Positions 42,243-52,239 are shown, counted from the stretch's first letter. The stretch is DNA of 64,000 nt from Thermococcus eurythermalis (GCF_000769655.1 NZ_CP008887.1:1674001-1738000); one strand, 5' to 3'. Numbers and translations are program-made. Notes: generated by a model from the sequence alone, not told the origin.

Positions 42243-43616
42243 TCACTCTTTGCGGGCAAACCTCTTGAAATCTTCCAAGTCCCAGGTGAAGTGGCCTCTC
42301 TCCCTAAGGCGTTCTTTGTTCTCAACTCTCCGTGCCACTATCCCGTGGTTTGCCTCCCATCCCTTCAACCCCACAAGCTCGGCCTTTCTCTCCAAGTCCT
42401 TCAGAATTCCCATGGCTTCCCTCTCGCTCAGGTCTTTCCACTTGACCTCGACGAAGAGGGCTTTCCTACTCCGTTCGTCCAGTGCAACTAGGTCTACCTC
42501 TTCACCCTTCCGCCACCACCTGCTGATCTTGGCTAAGCGAAACGGCAGCTTGCCGGCTCTGTTAAGCCTGAGGATGAATTCCTTTGCAACGTCCTCAAAG
42601 ACTCCTCCGAGGTAGTGGTTGTAATCCCTCAAGAAATCGTCCCAGAAGCTGAGGTCCTCAAGCTCTATCTCGTTCCTGTAACGCTCGACGAAGCGGAAGT
42701 AGAAAGCCAAGTAGTTGTCGTCAATCCTGTAAAGGGTGTTTTTAGTCTTCGGCTTCGCTGTTATCGGGATTTCCCGTTTAAGAAATCCGAGCCTCTCAAG
42801 AACCTCAACGTACTTAAAAAGGTTTGAACGCGGGATTCCTGTATAGGTGCTTATCTCGTTGAACCTCCTCTTCCCTTCAGCTACTGCCTTGAGGATGAGC
42901 CTGTAGACCCTCGGCTCCCTCAGCTCGCTTGAGAGAAGGAAGTCGCCCTCGGCATAGAGAAAGCCCCTCTTGTCAAAGGCCAGCCTCTTCACGTCCTCGA
43001 ACCTCTCGAAAAGCTCAAGGTACGCCGGAATTCCGCCGGTTACCCCGTATATTTGAACCGCCTCTTCAACGTCAACCCCGAGGAGCTTCCATGAGTCAAA
43101 GAACCCGAGCGGGGAGAGCTTTATCTGCCCGTCCCTCCGGCCGTAGAGCGGGCTCTTCTGGCTCAGTACGTGCTCCTCCATCATGCCGACGGATGAGCCA
43201 ACGAGTATCAGGTGGAGGTTTGATGTCCTGACTATCTCGTCCACTATGTACTGGAACTCGCTCAGAACCCTTTTGTCGGACTGGATGAGGTAGGGGAACT
43301 CGTCTATAACGACCACGACCTTTCCCTTCTCTGTCAGGTATCTGAAAACGTCCGAAAAGCTCGAAAACGACGTTTCGCTCAGAAAAGCTAAGGGAAATGC
43401 CTCAAGCACCGCCCTCGAAAACTCCCTCAGGTTGTCGGAGTAGGTGCTGTTCCGAGCAAGGTAATAAACGGAGGGCTTGTTCCGCATGAACTCCTTGATG
43501 AGCCTCGTCTTCCCTACCCTTCTCCTCCCGTAGACCGGGAGGAAGGAGTTCTCCTTCTCCCACAGCTCCTCGAGGAACTCAAGCTCCCGCTTTCTGTCCA
43601 CGAAAGTTATTGCCAT
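42243..43616 (-). CDS. Archaeal AAA ATPase with DUF234 nuclease-fold domain
   Basis: A 457-residue member of the archaeal ATPase family common in Thermococcales. Walker A is GRRRVGKTRLIKEF (near residue 30), Walker B VVVVIDEFPYLI, sensor VGSSVGMMEE. A winged HTH lies around YTGIPRSNLFKYVEVLERLG, and the C-terminal DUF234 domain has GEEVDLVALDERSRKALFVEVKW, the D-E-K arrangement of restriction-endonuclease-like folds. Biological role is unknown; these genes are often mobile or redundant. It has a TATA-like region around 43633-43640 and stands alone. Confidence 0.87.
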   Translation of the reverse strand: MAITFVDRKRELEFLEELWEKENSFLPVYGRRRVGKTRLIKEFMRNKPSVYYLARNSTYSDNLREFSRAVLEAFPLAFLSETSFSSFSDVFRYLTEKGKVVVVIDEFPYLIQSDKRVLSEFQYIVDEIVRTSNLHLILVGSSVGMMEEHVLSQKSPLYGRRDGQIKLSPLGFFDSWKLLGVDVEEAVQIYGVTGGIPAYLELFERFEDVKRLAFDKRGFLYAEGDFLLSSELREPRVYRLILKAVAEGKRRFNEISTYTGIPRSNLFKYVEVLERLGFLKREIPITAKPKTKNTLYRIDDNYLAFYFRFVERYRNEIELEDLSFWDDFLRDYNHYLGGVFEDVAKEFILRLNRAGKLPFRLAKISRWWRKGEEVDLVALDERSRKALFVEVKWKDLSEREAMGILKDLERKAELVGLKGWEANHGIVARRVENKERLRERGHFTWDLEDFKRFARKE

Positions 43617-43735
43617 GGTATAATACTCTGCCTATAACTTTTTAAGAGTTTCGGAGCCTAAGCCCTGATGAACCTTTCAAGGAAATTTTCAGCCCTCTGA
43701 AGGTTACGGAAGAAAAGAAAAGGGTTTCGAAGGCC

Positions 43736-45964
43736 TCACCTTATCCTCGCGCCGAGCTTTATCTCCTTGTCCGGCATGAGCAGGGCGACGTTCTCGCCGT
43801 CGTCGGCGGCAAGGAGCATTCCCTGGCTCTCTACCCCCCTGAGCTTCTTGGGCTCGAGGTTCGCTATGATGACGACGTAGCGGTTGAGGAGTTCTTCCGG
43901 CTTGTAGTACTTCTTCAGACCGGCGACGAGCTGCCTGACCTCGTCTCCGAGGTCGACCTTGACCACGTAGAGCCTGTCGGCGTTCGGGTGGTCTTTGACC
44001 TCGATTATCTTTCCAACGCGGAGGTCGAGCTTCGCGAAGTCGTCAAAGCTAACGTACTCCATGCTTTCACCACCTTTTTCCTTCTTTACCTTCTCCTTCT
44101 TGGAGGCATTTCCGGCCTTCTCGGACTTGGCCCCGATTTCATCACCGTAGATGCTCTTAAGGATTGCCATGGCCTCTTCCCTGCGCTTTTCGCCAAACTT
44201 TTCGAGGGTCACCCTCACAACGTCGTCCTTCTTGTAGTATTTGTTAAGGAGCACCCTGGCACTCTCGGGGTTGCCCCTGGCTATGTAGTTGACGATGAAG
44301 TAGATTATGTCCTCGTCGGTGACCTTCCTGAACATCGGGGTGGCCTTCCTAACGCGGTGACCTGCCGGAAGCTCGGTGAACTCCCAGCGCTTGAGCTCCT
44401 CCAAATTGAGGAGGTGCCATATCTTCTCGCTGGCGTCGGGCAGGAACGGCTCAAGGATGATTCCGAGGGCCTTGACGATCTGGAGCGAGACGTTCACGGT
44501 TGTTGCCGTCCTCTCGCGGTCGGTCTTGGCGGTCTTCCACGGCTTCTGGTAGTCGAAGTAGCGGTTGCCGAAGATTGCCAGCTCCATGACACGCCTGAGG
44601 GCGTCCTTGAAGCGGTACTGGCTTATGAGCTCGCCGACCTCCTCGAAGGCCCTCTCAATCTCTTCGAAGGCCTGTTTGTCGAGGTCGTTCAGCTCACCCC
44701 TCTCAGGCACGACTCCGTCGAAGTAGCGGTTCACGAACGTTAAAGCCCTGTGCACAAAGTTTCCGAGGTTGTTCACCAGCTCCTCGTTTATCTTGCTCTT
44801 GAAGTCGGCGAAGTTGAAGTCGCTGTCGCGAGTTTCAGGCATTATCGCGGTGAGGTAGTAGCGGAGGTAGTCTGCCGGGAACGCGTCAAGGAACTCGTGA
44901 ACCCATATGGCCCAGTTCCTGCTCGTTGAGAACTTCTTGCCCTCAAGATTTAGGTACTCATTGGCCGGGATGTCGTAGGGCAGGTTCCACTCAGCCTCGA
45001 CTTCCCCGTCCTTGTATTTGCCGTAGGCCATCAGGAAGGCCGGCCAGAATATCGCGTGGAAGGGTATGTTGTCCTTTCCGATGAAGTGTATGACCCTCGT
45101 CTCGCCGTCGATGTTGAGCCAGAACTTCTTCCACTCGTCCTCTCTTCCGGCGCGCTTGAGGGCCTCGATGGTTATGGAGATGTATCCTATTGGTGCTTCA
45201 AACCAGACGTAGAGCACCTTGCCCTTGACATCCTCGTCGTCGAGCGGAACCGGGATCCCCCAGTCGAGGTCGCGCGTGATGGCCCTCTCCTCGAGTCCCT
45301 CGTTAATCCAGCCGAGGACGGTGTTCTTGACGTTGGGCTTCCAGGGCCTGCTCTCAATCCACTTCTTGAGCCTCTCCTCGAAGTCCTGCATTTTGATGTA
45401 GTAGTGAGCCGAGTCCTTGAAGGTTATCGGGTTGCCACAGATGTTACAGCGCGGGTTGATGAGGATTTCCGGCGTTAACGGCCTCCCGCAGACCTCACAC
45501 TGGTCGCCGCGCTGGTTCTCGGCACCGCAGTAGGGGCAGGTTCCGATGACGTATCTATCTGGTAAAAACATCTTGTCGTGCTCGCAGTAGGCCTGCTTGG
45601 TGACCTTCTTGACGAGGTGGCCGTTTTCAAGCGCCTTGAGGAAGAACTCCTGGCTTATTCTATAGTGAACTGGCAGTTCAGTCCTTCCGAAGTAGTCAAA
45701 GCTTATCTTTGCCCGCTCAAAGGTTGTCTTTATGTGCTCGTGAAACTCGTCAACGATTTCCCTCGGGCTCCTGCCCTCCTTGAGCGCGCGGAAGGTTATC
45801 GGCGTCCCGTGCTCGTCGGTGCCGCAGATGAAAAGCACTTCCTCTCCCTTGAGCCTCAGGTACCTGACGAAGATGTCCGCCGGGAGGTACGCTCCGGCCA
45901 GGTGGCCCGCGTGAATCGGCCCGTTCGCGTAAGGGAGTGCAGAGGTTACCATGTACCTAACCAT
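43736..45964 (-). CDS. metG: Methionyl-tRNA synthetase
   Basis: A 742-residue class I synthetase with a C-terminal tRNA-binding OB domain. The HIGH-type motif is NGPIHAGHLAGAY (residues 13-25), the KMSKS equivalent KKFSTSRNWA is near residue 343, and two zinc knuckles CPYCGAENQRGDQCEVCG and CNICGN follow the catalytic core start. A lysine-rich linker (KSEKAGNASKKEKVKKEK) joins the anticodon domain to the EMAPII/Trbp111-like domain beginning YVSFDDFAKLDLRVG. ATG 45964 with GGTGG upstream is preferred over 46021. Confidence 0.96.
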   Translation of the reverse strand: MVRYMVTSALPYANGPIHAGHLAGAYLPADIFVRYLRLKGEEVLFICGTDEHGTPITFRALKEGRSPREIVDEFHEHIKTTFERAKISFDYFGRTELPVHYRISQEFFLKALENGHLVKKVTKQAYCEHDKMFLPDRYVIGTCPYCGAENQRGDQCEVCGRPLTPEILINPRCNICGNPITFKDSAHYYIKMQDFEERLKKWIESRPWKPNVKNTVLGWINEGLEERAITRDLDWGIPVPLDDEDVKGKVLYVWFEAPIGYISITIEALKRAGREDEWKKFWLNIDGETRVIHFIGKDNIPFHAIFWPAFLMAYGKYKDGEVEAEWNLPYDIPANEYLNLEGKKFSTSRNWAIWVHEFLDAFPADYLRYYLTAIMPETRDSDFNFADFKSKINEELVNNLGNFVHRALTFVNRYFDGVVPERGELNDLDKQAFEEIERAFEEVGELISQYRFKDALRRVMELAIFGNRYFDYQKPWKTAKTDRERTATTVNVSLQIVKALGIILEPFLPDASEKIWHLLNLEELKRWEFTELPAGHRVRKATPMFRKVTDEDIIYFIVNYIARGNPESARVLLNKYYKKDDVVRVTLEKFGEKRREEAMAILKSIYGDEIGAKSEKAGNASKKEKVKKEKGGESMEYVSFDDFAKLDLRVGKIIEVKDHPNADRLYVVKVDLGDEVRQLVAGLKKYYKPEELLNRYVVIIANLEPKKLRGVESQGMLLAADDGENVALLMPDKEIKLGARIR

Positions 45965-46539
45965 TTTAACCACCGATGGCCGTTGTTTCCTGCGCTTATA
46001 AGACCTGCGGGTTTTAAGCATTACGGTAGGTTATTAAGTTGAGGACAAAATATGCAAGGTTTGATATAAAATCAACCAGCACTCTTTCCAAGATATCACG
46101 ATGAGAAAAGGCCGAGACTCGAAAGGCCCCTTCTGAATGGAAAATTCGGAGAGAAATGATGGAAGAGGCTGTTGGAAATCGAATTCAATGAATTTGAAAA
46201 TGTGACATAATGTTCCAGATTCACCGATTAAATGTCACGAAATTTTTTCGGAAAGTGGAAACACCACTGGAGAAAACGACTTTCGGGAAGAACCCAATTG
46301 AAACTTGACCATTCCTTTAAACATGTGCAGAGAAGAGGCTAAGTAAGAATTAAAGGGCCCTTAGGTGTTTGGAAGTCGCGGGTAGTTTCTCCAACGGGCC
46401 CTCAAAACTGGTTATCACCAATCCAAGAGCTACCGTGAGGCCGAGCAGAGGTCGCGATGATGAGGGGGATTTCCAGAAAGGTTTAAATATTGGGACGTTC
46501 TTCTTTCTCCATTAGGCTAAAGGGCGAATTTCACGCTCT
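45965..46539 (+). other. CRISPR leader region
   Basis: A gene-free stretch of about 575 bases between metG and the first repeat, low in complexity and A/G-rich in parts. AAGGTTTAAATATT (46478-46491) is a good BRE/TATA pair that would start the pre-crRNA near 46511, about 30 bases before the first repeat. Leader position upstream of the perfect repeats and the degenerate repeat at the far end agree with transcription on the plus strand. I see no protein gene in it; the first 60 bases include the metG promoter. Confidence 0.75.
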
Positions 46540-47978
46540 GTTGCAATAAGACTCGAAGAGAATTGAAAGCTTTTCAGGAGCACGCCCCACACGCTGAGGA
46601 GCATTGCGTTGCAATAAGACTCGAAGAGAATTGAAAGTGGAAGCCTCGCGAAGGCTCTCGAAGACACGTACCAGGTTGCAATAAGACTCGAAGAGAATTG
46701 AAAGTCAGCGTGGTGAACGGCAGGTCGAGGAGCCTCGCCTCGTTGCAATAAGACTCGAAGAGAATTGAAAGAGGTTATGCTTTTGTTGTCAATTGTTGAC
46801 GAGTTTAAGGTTGCAATAAGACTCGAAGAGAATTGAAAGGGGCTTCGGCGACGACGTGGGCTTTTTGTCGAGGGCTGTTGCAATAAGACTCGAAGAGAAT
46901 TGAAAGAACTTTTGTTTAAGGTCCAGGTCGTGTATAAGCTCCTCGTTGCAATAAGACTCGAAGAGAATTGAAAGTCATGTGCAATCATATACGTAATAGA
47001 TAAATCTACCAGTTGCAATAAGACTCGAAGAGAATTGAAAGAATTGTTCGTGGCGTCGTAGGCCTGCACCCTTGGGAGTTGCAATAAGACTCGAAGAGAA
47101 TTGAAAGGTGGACATCTTTATGCTCGCGGCCCAGCACGACGAGGTTGCAATAAGACTCGAAGAGAATTGAAAGTGAACGGTGGGCCTGTCGTGGCGGGCG
47201 AAGTCCACGTAGGTTGCAATAAGACTCGAAGAGAATTGAAAGAGCGGTATCGCCTGCGTCATCACAATGTGCTTACGTGGTTGCAATAAGACTCGAAGAG
47301 AATTGAAAGTTCTGAGCTGGAAATACGGTGCTCCACGTAGCTAACTGTTGCAATAAGACTCGAAGAGAATTGAAAGCCTAAACGGGTTGTTGTCCTTCGC
47401 ATACGCCTCGTCGAGTTGCAATAAGACTCGAAGAGAATTGAAAGGTACTCACCCCATAAAATGAGGCAGAGGGCGGCGAGGTTGCAATAAGACTCGAAGA
47501 GAATTGAAAGCGCGTAGTTGTCACCTTTGTGGTTGTCGTGGTTGCCTGTTGCAATAAGACTCGAAGAGAATTGAAAGCTTACCTCCGCCGTTATACGCAC
47601 AGCCCGTCCGCTCTTGTTGCAATAAGACTCGAAGAGAATTGAAAGCCTTCATTCGATTACCTCCTGTGCCTCCTTTTTCAGGTTGCAATAAGACTCGAAG
47701 AGAATTGAAAGTTTGTAGTGAAACTTTACCATACTTCTTGATTACCAAGTTGCAATAAGACTCGAAGAGAATTGAAAGCAGCAAAAAATTTCAAAACCCG
47801 GAATAGGACATACCCGTTGCAATAAGACTCGAAGAGAATTGAAAGTAGTGTTTAATGTTTTCAAGAATTTCTTTTGCGAGTTGTTGCAATAAGACTCGAA
47901 GAGAATTGAAAGTTCAAGAGATTCTCAGCAACGCCGAACCGCCGAGGTGTTGCAATAAGACTCGAAGAGAATTGAAAT
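46540..47978 (+). CRISPR. CRISPR array, 22 repeats and 21 spacers
   Basis: Repeats are 30 bases, beginning GTTGCAATAAGACTCGAAGA and ending GAATTGAAAG. I read starts at 46540, 46608, 46675, 46742, 46810, 46877, 46945, 47012, 47078, 47144, 47213, 47280, 47347, 47415, 47481, 47548, 47616, 47682, 47749, 47816, 47883 and 47949. Spacers are 36-39 bases and all different. Only the last repeat is altered (final G to T), which marks the leader-distal end. The repeat is of the Thermococcales type used with type I and III systems and gives the GAAAG 5' handle. No cas gene lies in the window. Confidence 0.98.
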
Positions 47979-48014
47979 AAGTTTGAATTCCCCGCTTGAG
48001 GTATCAAGTTAAAC

Positions 48015-48032
48015 GCTACAATAAGACCAAAG
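48015..48032 (+). repeat. Eroded CRISPR repeat beyond the array end
   Basis: GCTACAATAAGACCAAAG aligns with the first 19 bases of the repeat (GTTGCAATAAGACTCGAAG) with three mismatches and one deletion. The interval from the end of repeat 22 to this point is 36 bases, within the spacer size range. It therefore looks like a decayed 23rd repeat, with its spacer still in place. Confidence 0.6.
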
Positions 48033-48074
48033 ATTTCTCAGAACAAAAATGGGACATTCAAGGAAAAAGAAACC

Positions 48075-49505
48075 TCAAACCTTAATCCTCTTCCAGACCG
48101 TTCCCTGCGGTGTGTCCTCCAGCTGGATTCCGAGCTTTCTTAGCTCCTCCCTGATTTTGTCGGCTAAATCGAACTTCCTCTCCTTCCTGAGCTGGGCGCG
48201 GACTTCAACGAGCAGGTTTATTAGTTCCTCCTCGTTTCCGGCCTTCTGCTCCTTAAAGTAGTCCTCGAACAGACCAAAGACCTCGCCGACGTCCTTGAAG
48301 AACTCCCAGGCCTTCCTAAGGATGCTCTCCTTGGGCCTCTCGACCTCGGTGAGGTAGCGATTTATTGCGTTGCTGACCTCGAAGACCGCCTTTAAAGCCT
48401 CGGCCGTGTTGAAGTCGTCGTCCATCGCCTCGTAGAACTTCCTCCTCGCGTCCCTTATGGCCTCGTAGGCCCTGAACTCGGGCTCGTCCCAGCGGAAGGA
48501 AATCTCCGCCTTGCTCATCGCCACGCGGATGTTTTCAAGCGTGTTGTAGAGCCTCTCAAGGTTGTTCTTGGCGTGCTCAATGCCCTCCTCGCTGTAGTCG
48601 AGGGGCGAGCGGTAGTGCCTCTGGAGGACGAAGAGCCTGATTACCTCCGGGTCGTAGCGCTTGAGGAGCTCCCTAACGGTCACGAAGTTGCCGAGGCTCT
48701 TGCTCATCTTCTCGCCGTTCACCATCAGGAAGCCGGTGTGCATCCAGTAGTGAACCCACTCGTGGCCGAAGCAGGCCTCGCTCTGGGCTATCTCGTTCTC
48801 GTGGTGTGGGAAGATGAGGTCGTTTCCTCCGCCGTGGATGTCGAAGCTCTCGCCGAGGTACTTACTGCTCATCGTGGAGCACTCTATGTGCCAGCCGGGT
48901 CTTCCCTCTCCCCAGGGGCTTTCCCACTTGGGCTCGCCCGGTTTGGCCTTCTTCCAGAGGGCGAAGTCCTCGGGGTTCTTCTTGCCCTCGCCGGGCTCAA
49001 CGCGCGCGCCTTTAACGAGGTCCTCGAGCTTTATCTTGCTCAGCTTTCCGTAGTCCTTGAACTTCCTGACCTCGAAGTAAACGCCGTCGCTACCTTCGTA
49101 GGCGTAGCCCTTTTCCTGGAGCTTCTTCACGAAGTTAATGATGTCATCCATGTGCTCGGTGACGCGGGGATAAACGTCGGCCGGCTTGACCTTTAAAGCT
49201 TTCATGTCCTCGAGGAAAATCCTCAGGAATTTCTCTGCCAGTTCCTTTGGGTCTTCCCCTGTCTCGTTGGCGCGCTTGATGATTTTATCGTCTATGTCAG
49301 TGAAGTTCATGACCATGAGGACGGTGTAGCCCTTGTGCTCGAAGTAGCGCCTTACAACGTCAAAGGCTATGTAAGTCCTAGCGTGGCCGAGATGAGGGTA
49401 ATCGTAAACAGTCGGACCGCAGACGTACATTCTAACCTCGCCTTCTCTCAAGGGCTTGAACTCCTCCTTCTGCCTCGTCAGGGTGTTGTATATCCTAATC
49501 GCCAT
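48075..49505 (-). CDS. cysS: Cysteinyl-tRNA synthetase
   Basis: A 476-residue class I synthetase. HIGH-type motif [15 protein letters not shown] (around 32-46) and KMSKS in [10 protein letters not shown] near residue 266. Zinc ligands are the Cys of YVCGPT, Cys and His in the GWHIECSTM and [14 protein letters not shown] regions. DALR anticodon domain and C-terminal helix complete it. ATG 49505 with GGTGGTGGG upstream is clear; the frame extends far upstream without coding character. Confidence 0.96.
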   Translation of the reverse strand: MAIRIYNTLTRQKEEFKPLREGEVRMYVCGPTVYDYPHLGHARTYIAFDVVRRYFEHKGYTVLMVMNFTDIDDKIIKRANETGEDPKELAEKFLRIFLEDMKALKVKPADVYPRVTEHMDDIINFVKKLQEKGYAYEGSDGVYFEVRKFKDYGKLSKIKLEDLVKGARVEPGEGKKNPEDFALWKKAKPGEPKWESPWGEGRPGWHIECSTMSSKYLGESFDIHGGGNDLIFPHHENEIAQSEACFGHEWVHYWMHTGFLMVNGEKMSKSLGNFVTVRELLKRYDPEVIRLFVLQRHYRSPLDYSEEGIEHAKNNLERLYNTLENIRVAMSKAEISFRWDEPEFRAYEAIRDARRKFYEAMDDDFNTAEALKAVFEVSNAINRYLTEVERPKESILRKAWEFFKDVGEVFGLFEDYFKEQKAGNEEELINLLVEVRAQLRKERKFDLADKIREELRKLGIQLEDTPQGTVWKRIKV

Positions 49506-49616
49506 TCCCACCACCAGGCCATGTTGGGGGCGCCTTTTTATTAGCTTATCGTTGCGGGAAAGCTTAAAAACCAACTCCACAACTCGGTTTAGAGCCCGAA
49601 AGAGGAGGGTAGAAAG

Positions 49617-50651
49617 ATGGTCAAGGTTGAGAAGGGAGACGTCATAAAGCTCCGCTACACCGGGAAGATTAAGGAGACCGGCGAGATTTTTGACACAACC
49701 GAGGAGGAGGTCGCCAAGCAGGCTGGCATCTACAAGGAGAACGGCGTTTACGGCCCCGTCCCAATCGCGGTTGGAGCGGGTCACGTCATCAAGGGGCTCG
49801 ACGAGGCCCTTGAGGGCCTTGAGGTCGGCAAGAAGTACGAGATAGAGGTTCCACCCGAGAAGGGCTTCGGAAAGCGCGACAGGAAGCTCATCAAGACCTT
49901 CACCCTTGGCCAGTTCAGGAGGCAGGGCATAATCCCGTTCCCAGGAATGCCGGTCGAGATTGAAACCGAGAGCGGAAGGAAGCTCAAGGGAAGGGTTCTC
50001 ACCGTCAGCGGAGGCCGCGTTAGGGTTGACTTCAACCACCCCTACGCCGGCAAGCACCTCGTCTACGAGGTCGAGGTCGTTGAGAAGATTGAAGACCCGA
50101 TAGAGAAGGTCAAGGCTATGATTGAGCTCCGCCTCCCGAGGGTTGATGCCAACAAGGTCATCATCGAGGTCGGCGAGAAGGACGTCGTCGTTGACTTCAC
50201 CCCCGTCAAGGACGAGGTTGATAAGGGAACCATGGTCCTCGGCGAGATACTCCTTGAGAGCGACCTGAAGTTCCTCGGCTACGAGGAGATAACCTTCAAG
50301 CCAAGCGTCGAGGAGCTCCTCAAGCCACCGGAGGAAGCCGAGAAGGAAGAGGCCGCCGAAGAGGAGAAGGTTGAGACCAGCGCTGAGGAGACCGCCGAGC
50401 GCACAGAGGAGCAGAAGGAGGGGCCTGCAGAGGAGAAGACTGAGAAGACCGAGGAAACCGGGGAGCCCGAAGCAACAGAGGAGCAGGAAAAGACCGAAGA
50501 AGCAGAGGGGCAGGAGAAAGAGGCCGAGAAAAAGACCAAGAAGAAGACCACCAGAAGGAGCACGAAGGGCAGGAAGACCAGGAGGACTACCACCAGGAAG
50601 ACCACCAGCAAGAAGAAAACCAAGGCCGCTGAGAAGGAGAGCTCTGAGTGA
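49617..50651 (+). CDS. FKBP-type peptidyl-prolyl isomerase with charged tail
   Basis: A 344-residue protein. Residues 1-150 are an archaeal FKBP with IF (insert-in-flap) chaperone domain: DVIKLRYTGKIKETGEIFDT, GAGHVIKGLDEALEGLEVG, KGFGKRD, GRVRVDFNHPYAGKHLVYEV. Residues 150-235 are a further domain found in the long archaeal type. From about 240 a low-complexity tail of over 100 residues follows, first glutamate-rich (EEAEKEEAAEEEK and similar) then strongly basic (TTRRSTKGRKTRRTTTRK). The tail is unusual and could bind nucleic acid or ribosomes. ATG follows GAGGAGGGTAGAAAG. Confidence 0.9.
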   Translation: MVKVEKGDVIKLRYTGKIKETGEIFDTTEEEVAKQAGIYKENGVYGPVPIAVGAGHVIKGLDEALEGLEVGKKYEIEVPPEKGFGKRDRKLIKTFTLGQFRRQGIIPFPGMPVEIETESGRKLKGRVLTVSGGRVRVDFNHPYAGKHLVYEVEVVEKIEDPIEKVKAMIELRLPRVDANKVIIEVGEKDVVVDFTPVKDEVDKGTMVLGEILLESDLKFLGYEEITFKPSVEELLKPPEEAEKEEAAEEEKVETSAEETAERTEEQKEGPAEEKTEKTEETGEPEATEEQEKTEEAEGQEKEAEKKTKKKTTRRSTKGRKTRRTTTRKTTSKKKTKAAEKESSE

Positions 50652-50694
50652 AGTTTTTAACTTCCTCCTTTTCTCTATTCATTAGGGGATACTC

Positions 50695-51597
50695 ATGGAC
50701 AGCCGCCTTGAAATTCTGCTTAAAGACTTGGAAAGTCGGTTCAGCAGGGAAGACGTACCCAAGATTAGGGATGCACTCCTCGCCCTGAGGCGCGTTATGG
50801 AGCTCCCGGTATCGTACCTGAACCCATCAAGCGGTTATCACCCTGTTGTCATCTTCAAGAAACGCTTTGGACGAATTCAGAAGGAAGTTCCAGTCTCTCT
50901 CCTCGACCTTAAGGTGCTCAACCGCTACAACATGCCCGGCTGGAGGAGGGAAGTAGAGTTCTGGCTCGACAACGACGTTGCCGTCAAGGACACAATTAGC
51001 GGTATTGAGACCCTCCTGATTGGGGACCCTAGGGGTCTGAACAGGCTTTCAGACGTAATAAGAAGGCTCGTCCAGTACATGAGAATACGGCCATCAAAGC
51101 TGGCTCTTTTTTACAACACGATTTACCTGGACTACGGGAACAACCGCTACATCCAGCTCCTCCTCAGGGGCAACGACCTCGAGGTCAGGCTCATAAGGAT
51201 GAAGCTCAGCGAGGCCGCGAGCTACCTCGGCAAGGCCATCGAGTACATGGACTCGGCCTTCGGCAACAAGAACGTTGAGTTCTACAAACTCCTCTTCGCC
51301 TATGCCTCCGAAACGTACAGCTCATTCGACTGGTTCTTCCACCGCTACCTATACCCCAGGCTAAACCCGGAGCAGAGGGAATTCTTAGAGGAGATGCAGG
51401 ACTACCGGAACTTCCTCAGACTGCTCTACGACTATATCAACAGGCTCAACAAGGACAGAATCGGTGAGGAGATCGGAATCCGCGTCATTAGAAGGGCGAA
51501 CCCCAAGAGGCCCCTTGAAATAGGAATAGCCTTCACCAACCGCGGAATAGAGATTAGGCGCTATCCCACTACCGTCCAAATAAGCTTCATGGTGTGA
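50695..51597 (+). CDS. Hypothetical protein, 300 residues
   Basis: A soluble, helix-rich protein with no recognised motif. The start MDSRLEILLKDLESRFSRED and the Tyr/Arg-rich C-terminal half (FDWFFHRYLYPRLNPEQREF, NFLRLLYDYINRLNK) suggest an all-alpha fold ending in a small beta hairpin (IGIAFTNRGIEIRRYP). A TATA-like TTTTTAAC lies near 50654. It ends three bases before the CPBP gene, so the two may be co-transcribed. Confidence 0.75.
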   Translation: MDSRLEILLKDLESRFSREDVPKIRDALLALRRVMELPVSYLNPSSGYHPVVIFKKRFGRIQKEVPVSLLDLKVLNRYNMPGWRREVEFWLDNDVAVKDTISGIETLLIGDPRGLNRLSDVIRRLVQYMRIRPSKLALFYNTIYLDYGNNRYIQLLLRGNDLEVRLIRMKLSEAASYLGKAIEYMDSAFGNKNVEFYKLLFAYASETYSSFDWFFHRYLYPRLNPEQREFLEEMQDYRNFLRLLYDYINRLNKDRIGEEIGIRVIRRANPKRPLEIGIAFTNRGIEIRRYPTTVQISFMV

Positions 51598-51600
51598 GGG

Positions 51601-52200
51601 ATGAGAAGGGCTTTGCTTCTCTATTCCATTCTCTTTCCCCTAAGCTTCGTCCCCCCGTTAATCCCCGCATCCTTCTGGGAACACGTTTTAATCGTCTTCA
51701 CTGCTTACCTTCTCGTCCCGGCCGTCATCTCAACTGCGCTCGGGTTCAGGCCGGAGGAGCTTGGGCTGAAGCTTCCGAACCGGAATGGGCTCAAGCTCTT
51801 TGCACTCCTGTTTGTCCTCTCAGTCCCCCTGAGTATCTATGGGACAACCGTTCCTTCAATGAGAAGCTACTACCCCGTGTTCCCGTATTCAGGCGTAGTT
51901 GGCTTCGTTCTTGGCGAGCTGGGCATGGGCATAATAATGCTCGCCCACGAAGCGTTTTACAGGGGCTTTCTACTCTTTCCACTCGCAAGAAAGAACGTGT
52001 GGCTGGCGATATTTCTCCAGAACGTCCCCTACACAATAGTCCACAGAGGAAAACCGGCGATAGAGGTGCCGTATGCTTTCATCGCGGGAATAATTTTCGC
52101 AAAAATGGACTTGGAAGGTGAGAGCTTCGTCCCGAGCTTCCTCCTCCACTGGCTCGGCTCGGCCCTCTTCGACGTCCTGTGTGTCGTCGTAACCCCTTAA
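51601..52200 (+). CDS. CPBP (CAAX-protease-like) intramembrane protein
   Basis: A 199-residue membrane protein with about six hydrophobic segments. Motif 1 appears as HEAFYRGFLLFPL (near residue 119), where the family usually has EExxxR; the first Glu is His here. Motif 2 may be the His in PYTIVHRG and motif 3 LLHWLGSALFD near the C-terminus. Such proteins cleave within membranes or act in peptide maturation or immunity, but the altered motif leaves activity uncertain. ATG follows GTGTGAGGG. Confidence 0.75.
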   Translation: MRRALLLYSILFPLSFVPPLIPASFWEHVLIVFTAYLLVPAVISTALGFRPEELGLKLPNRNGLKLFALLFVLSVPLSIYGTTVPSMRSYYPVFPYSGVVGFVLGELGMGIIMLAHEAFYRGFLLFPLARKNVWLAIFLQNVPYTIVHRGKPAIEVPYAFIAGIIFAKMDLEGESFVPSFLLHWLGSALFDVLCVVVTP

Positions 52201-52239
52201 CAGCAGTGCACTCTAATGGGGAAGAAAGAATAAAACCAT

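Noticed and set aside
43660-43705. TGATGA and CTGA boxes suggesting a C/D guide RNA
   Set aside because: The spacing of about 25 bases leaves no room for D' and C' boxes, and no promoter is evident.
46512-47784. Several minus-strand frames of 87-190 codons in the CRISPR region
   Set aside because: They encode the same short peptide again and again because the repeat is translated; they are array artefacts.
49506-50057. N-terminal extension of cysS to 660 residues
   Set aside because: The extension is the antisense of the FKBP gene; ATG 49505 has a ribosome site and fits the family.
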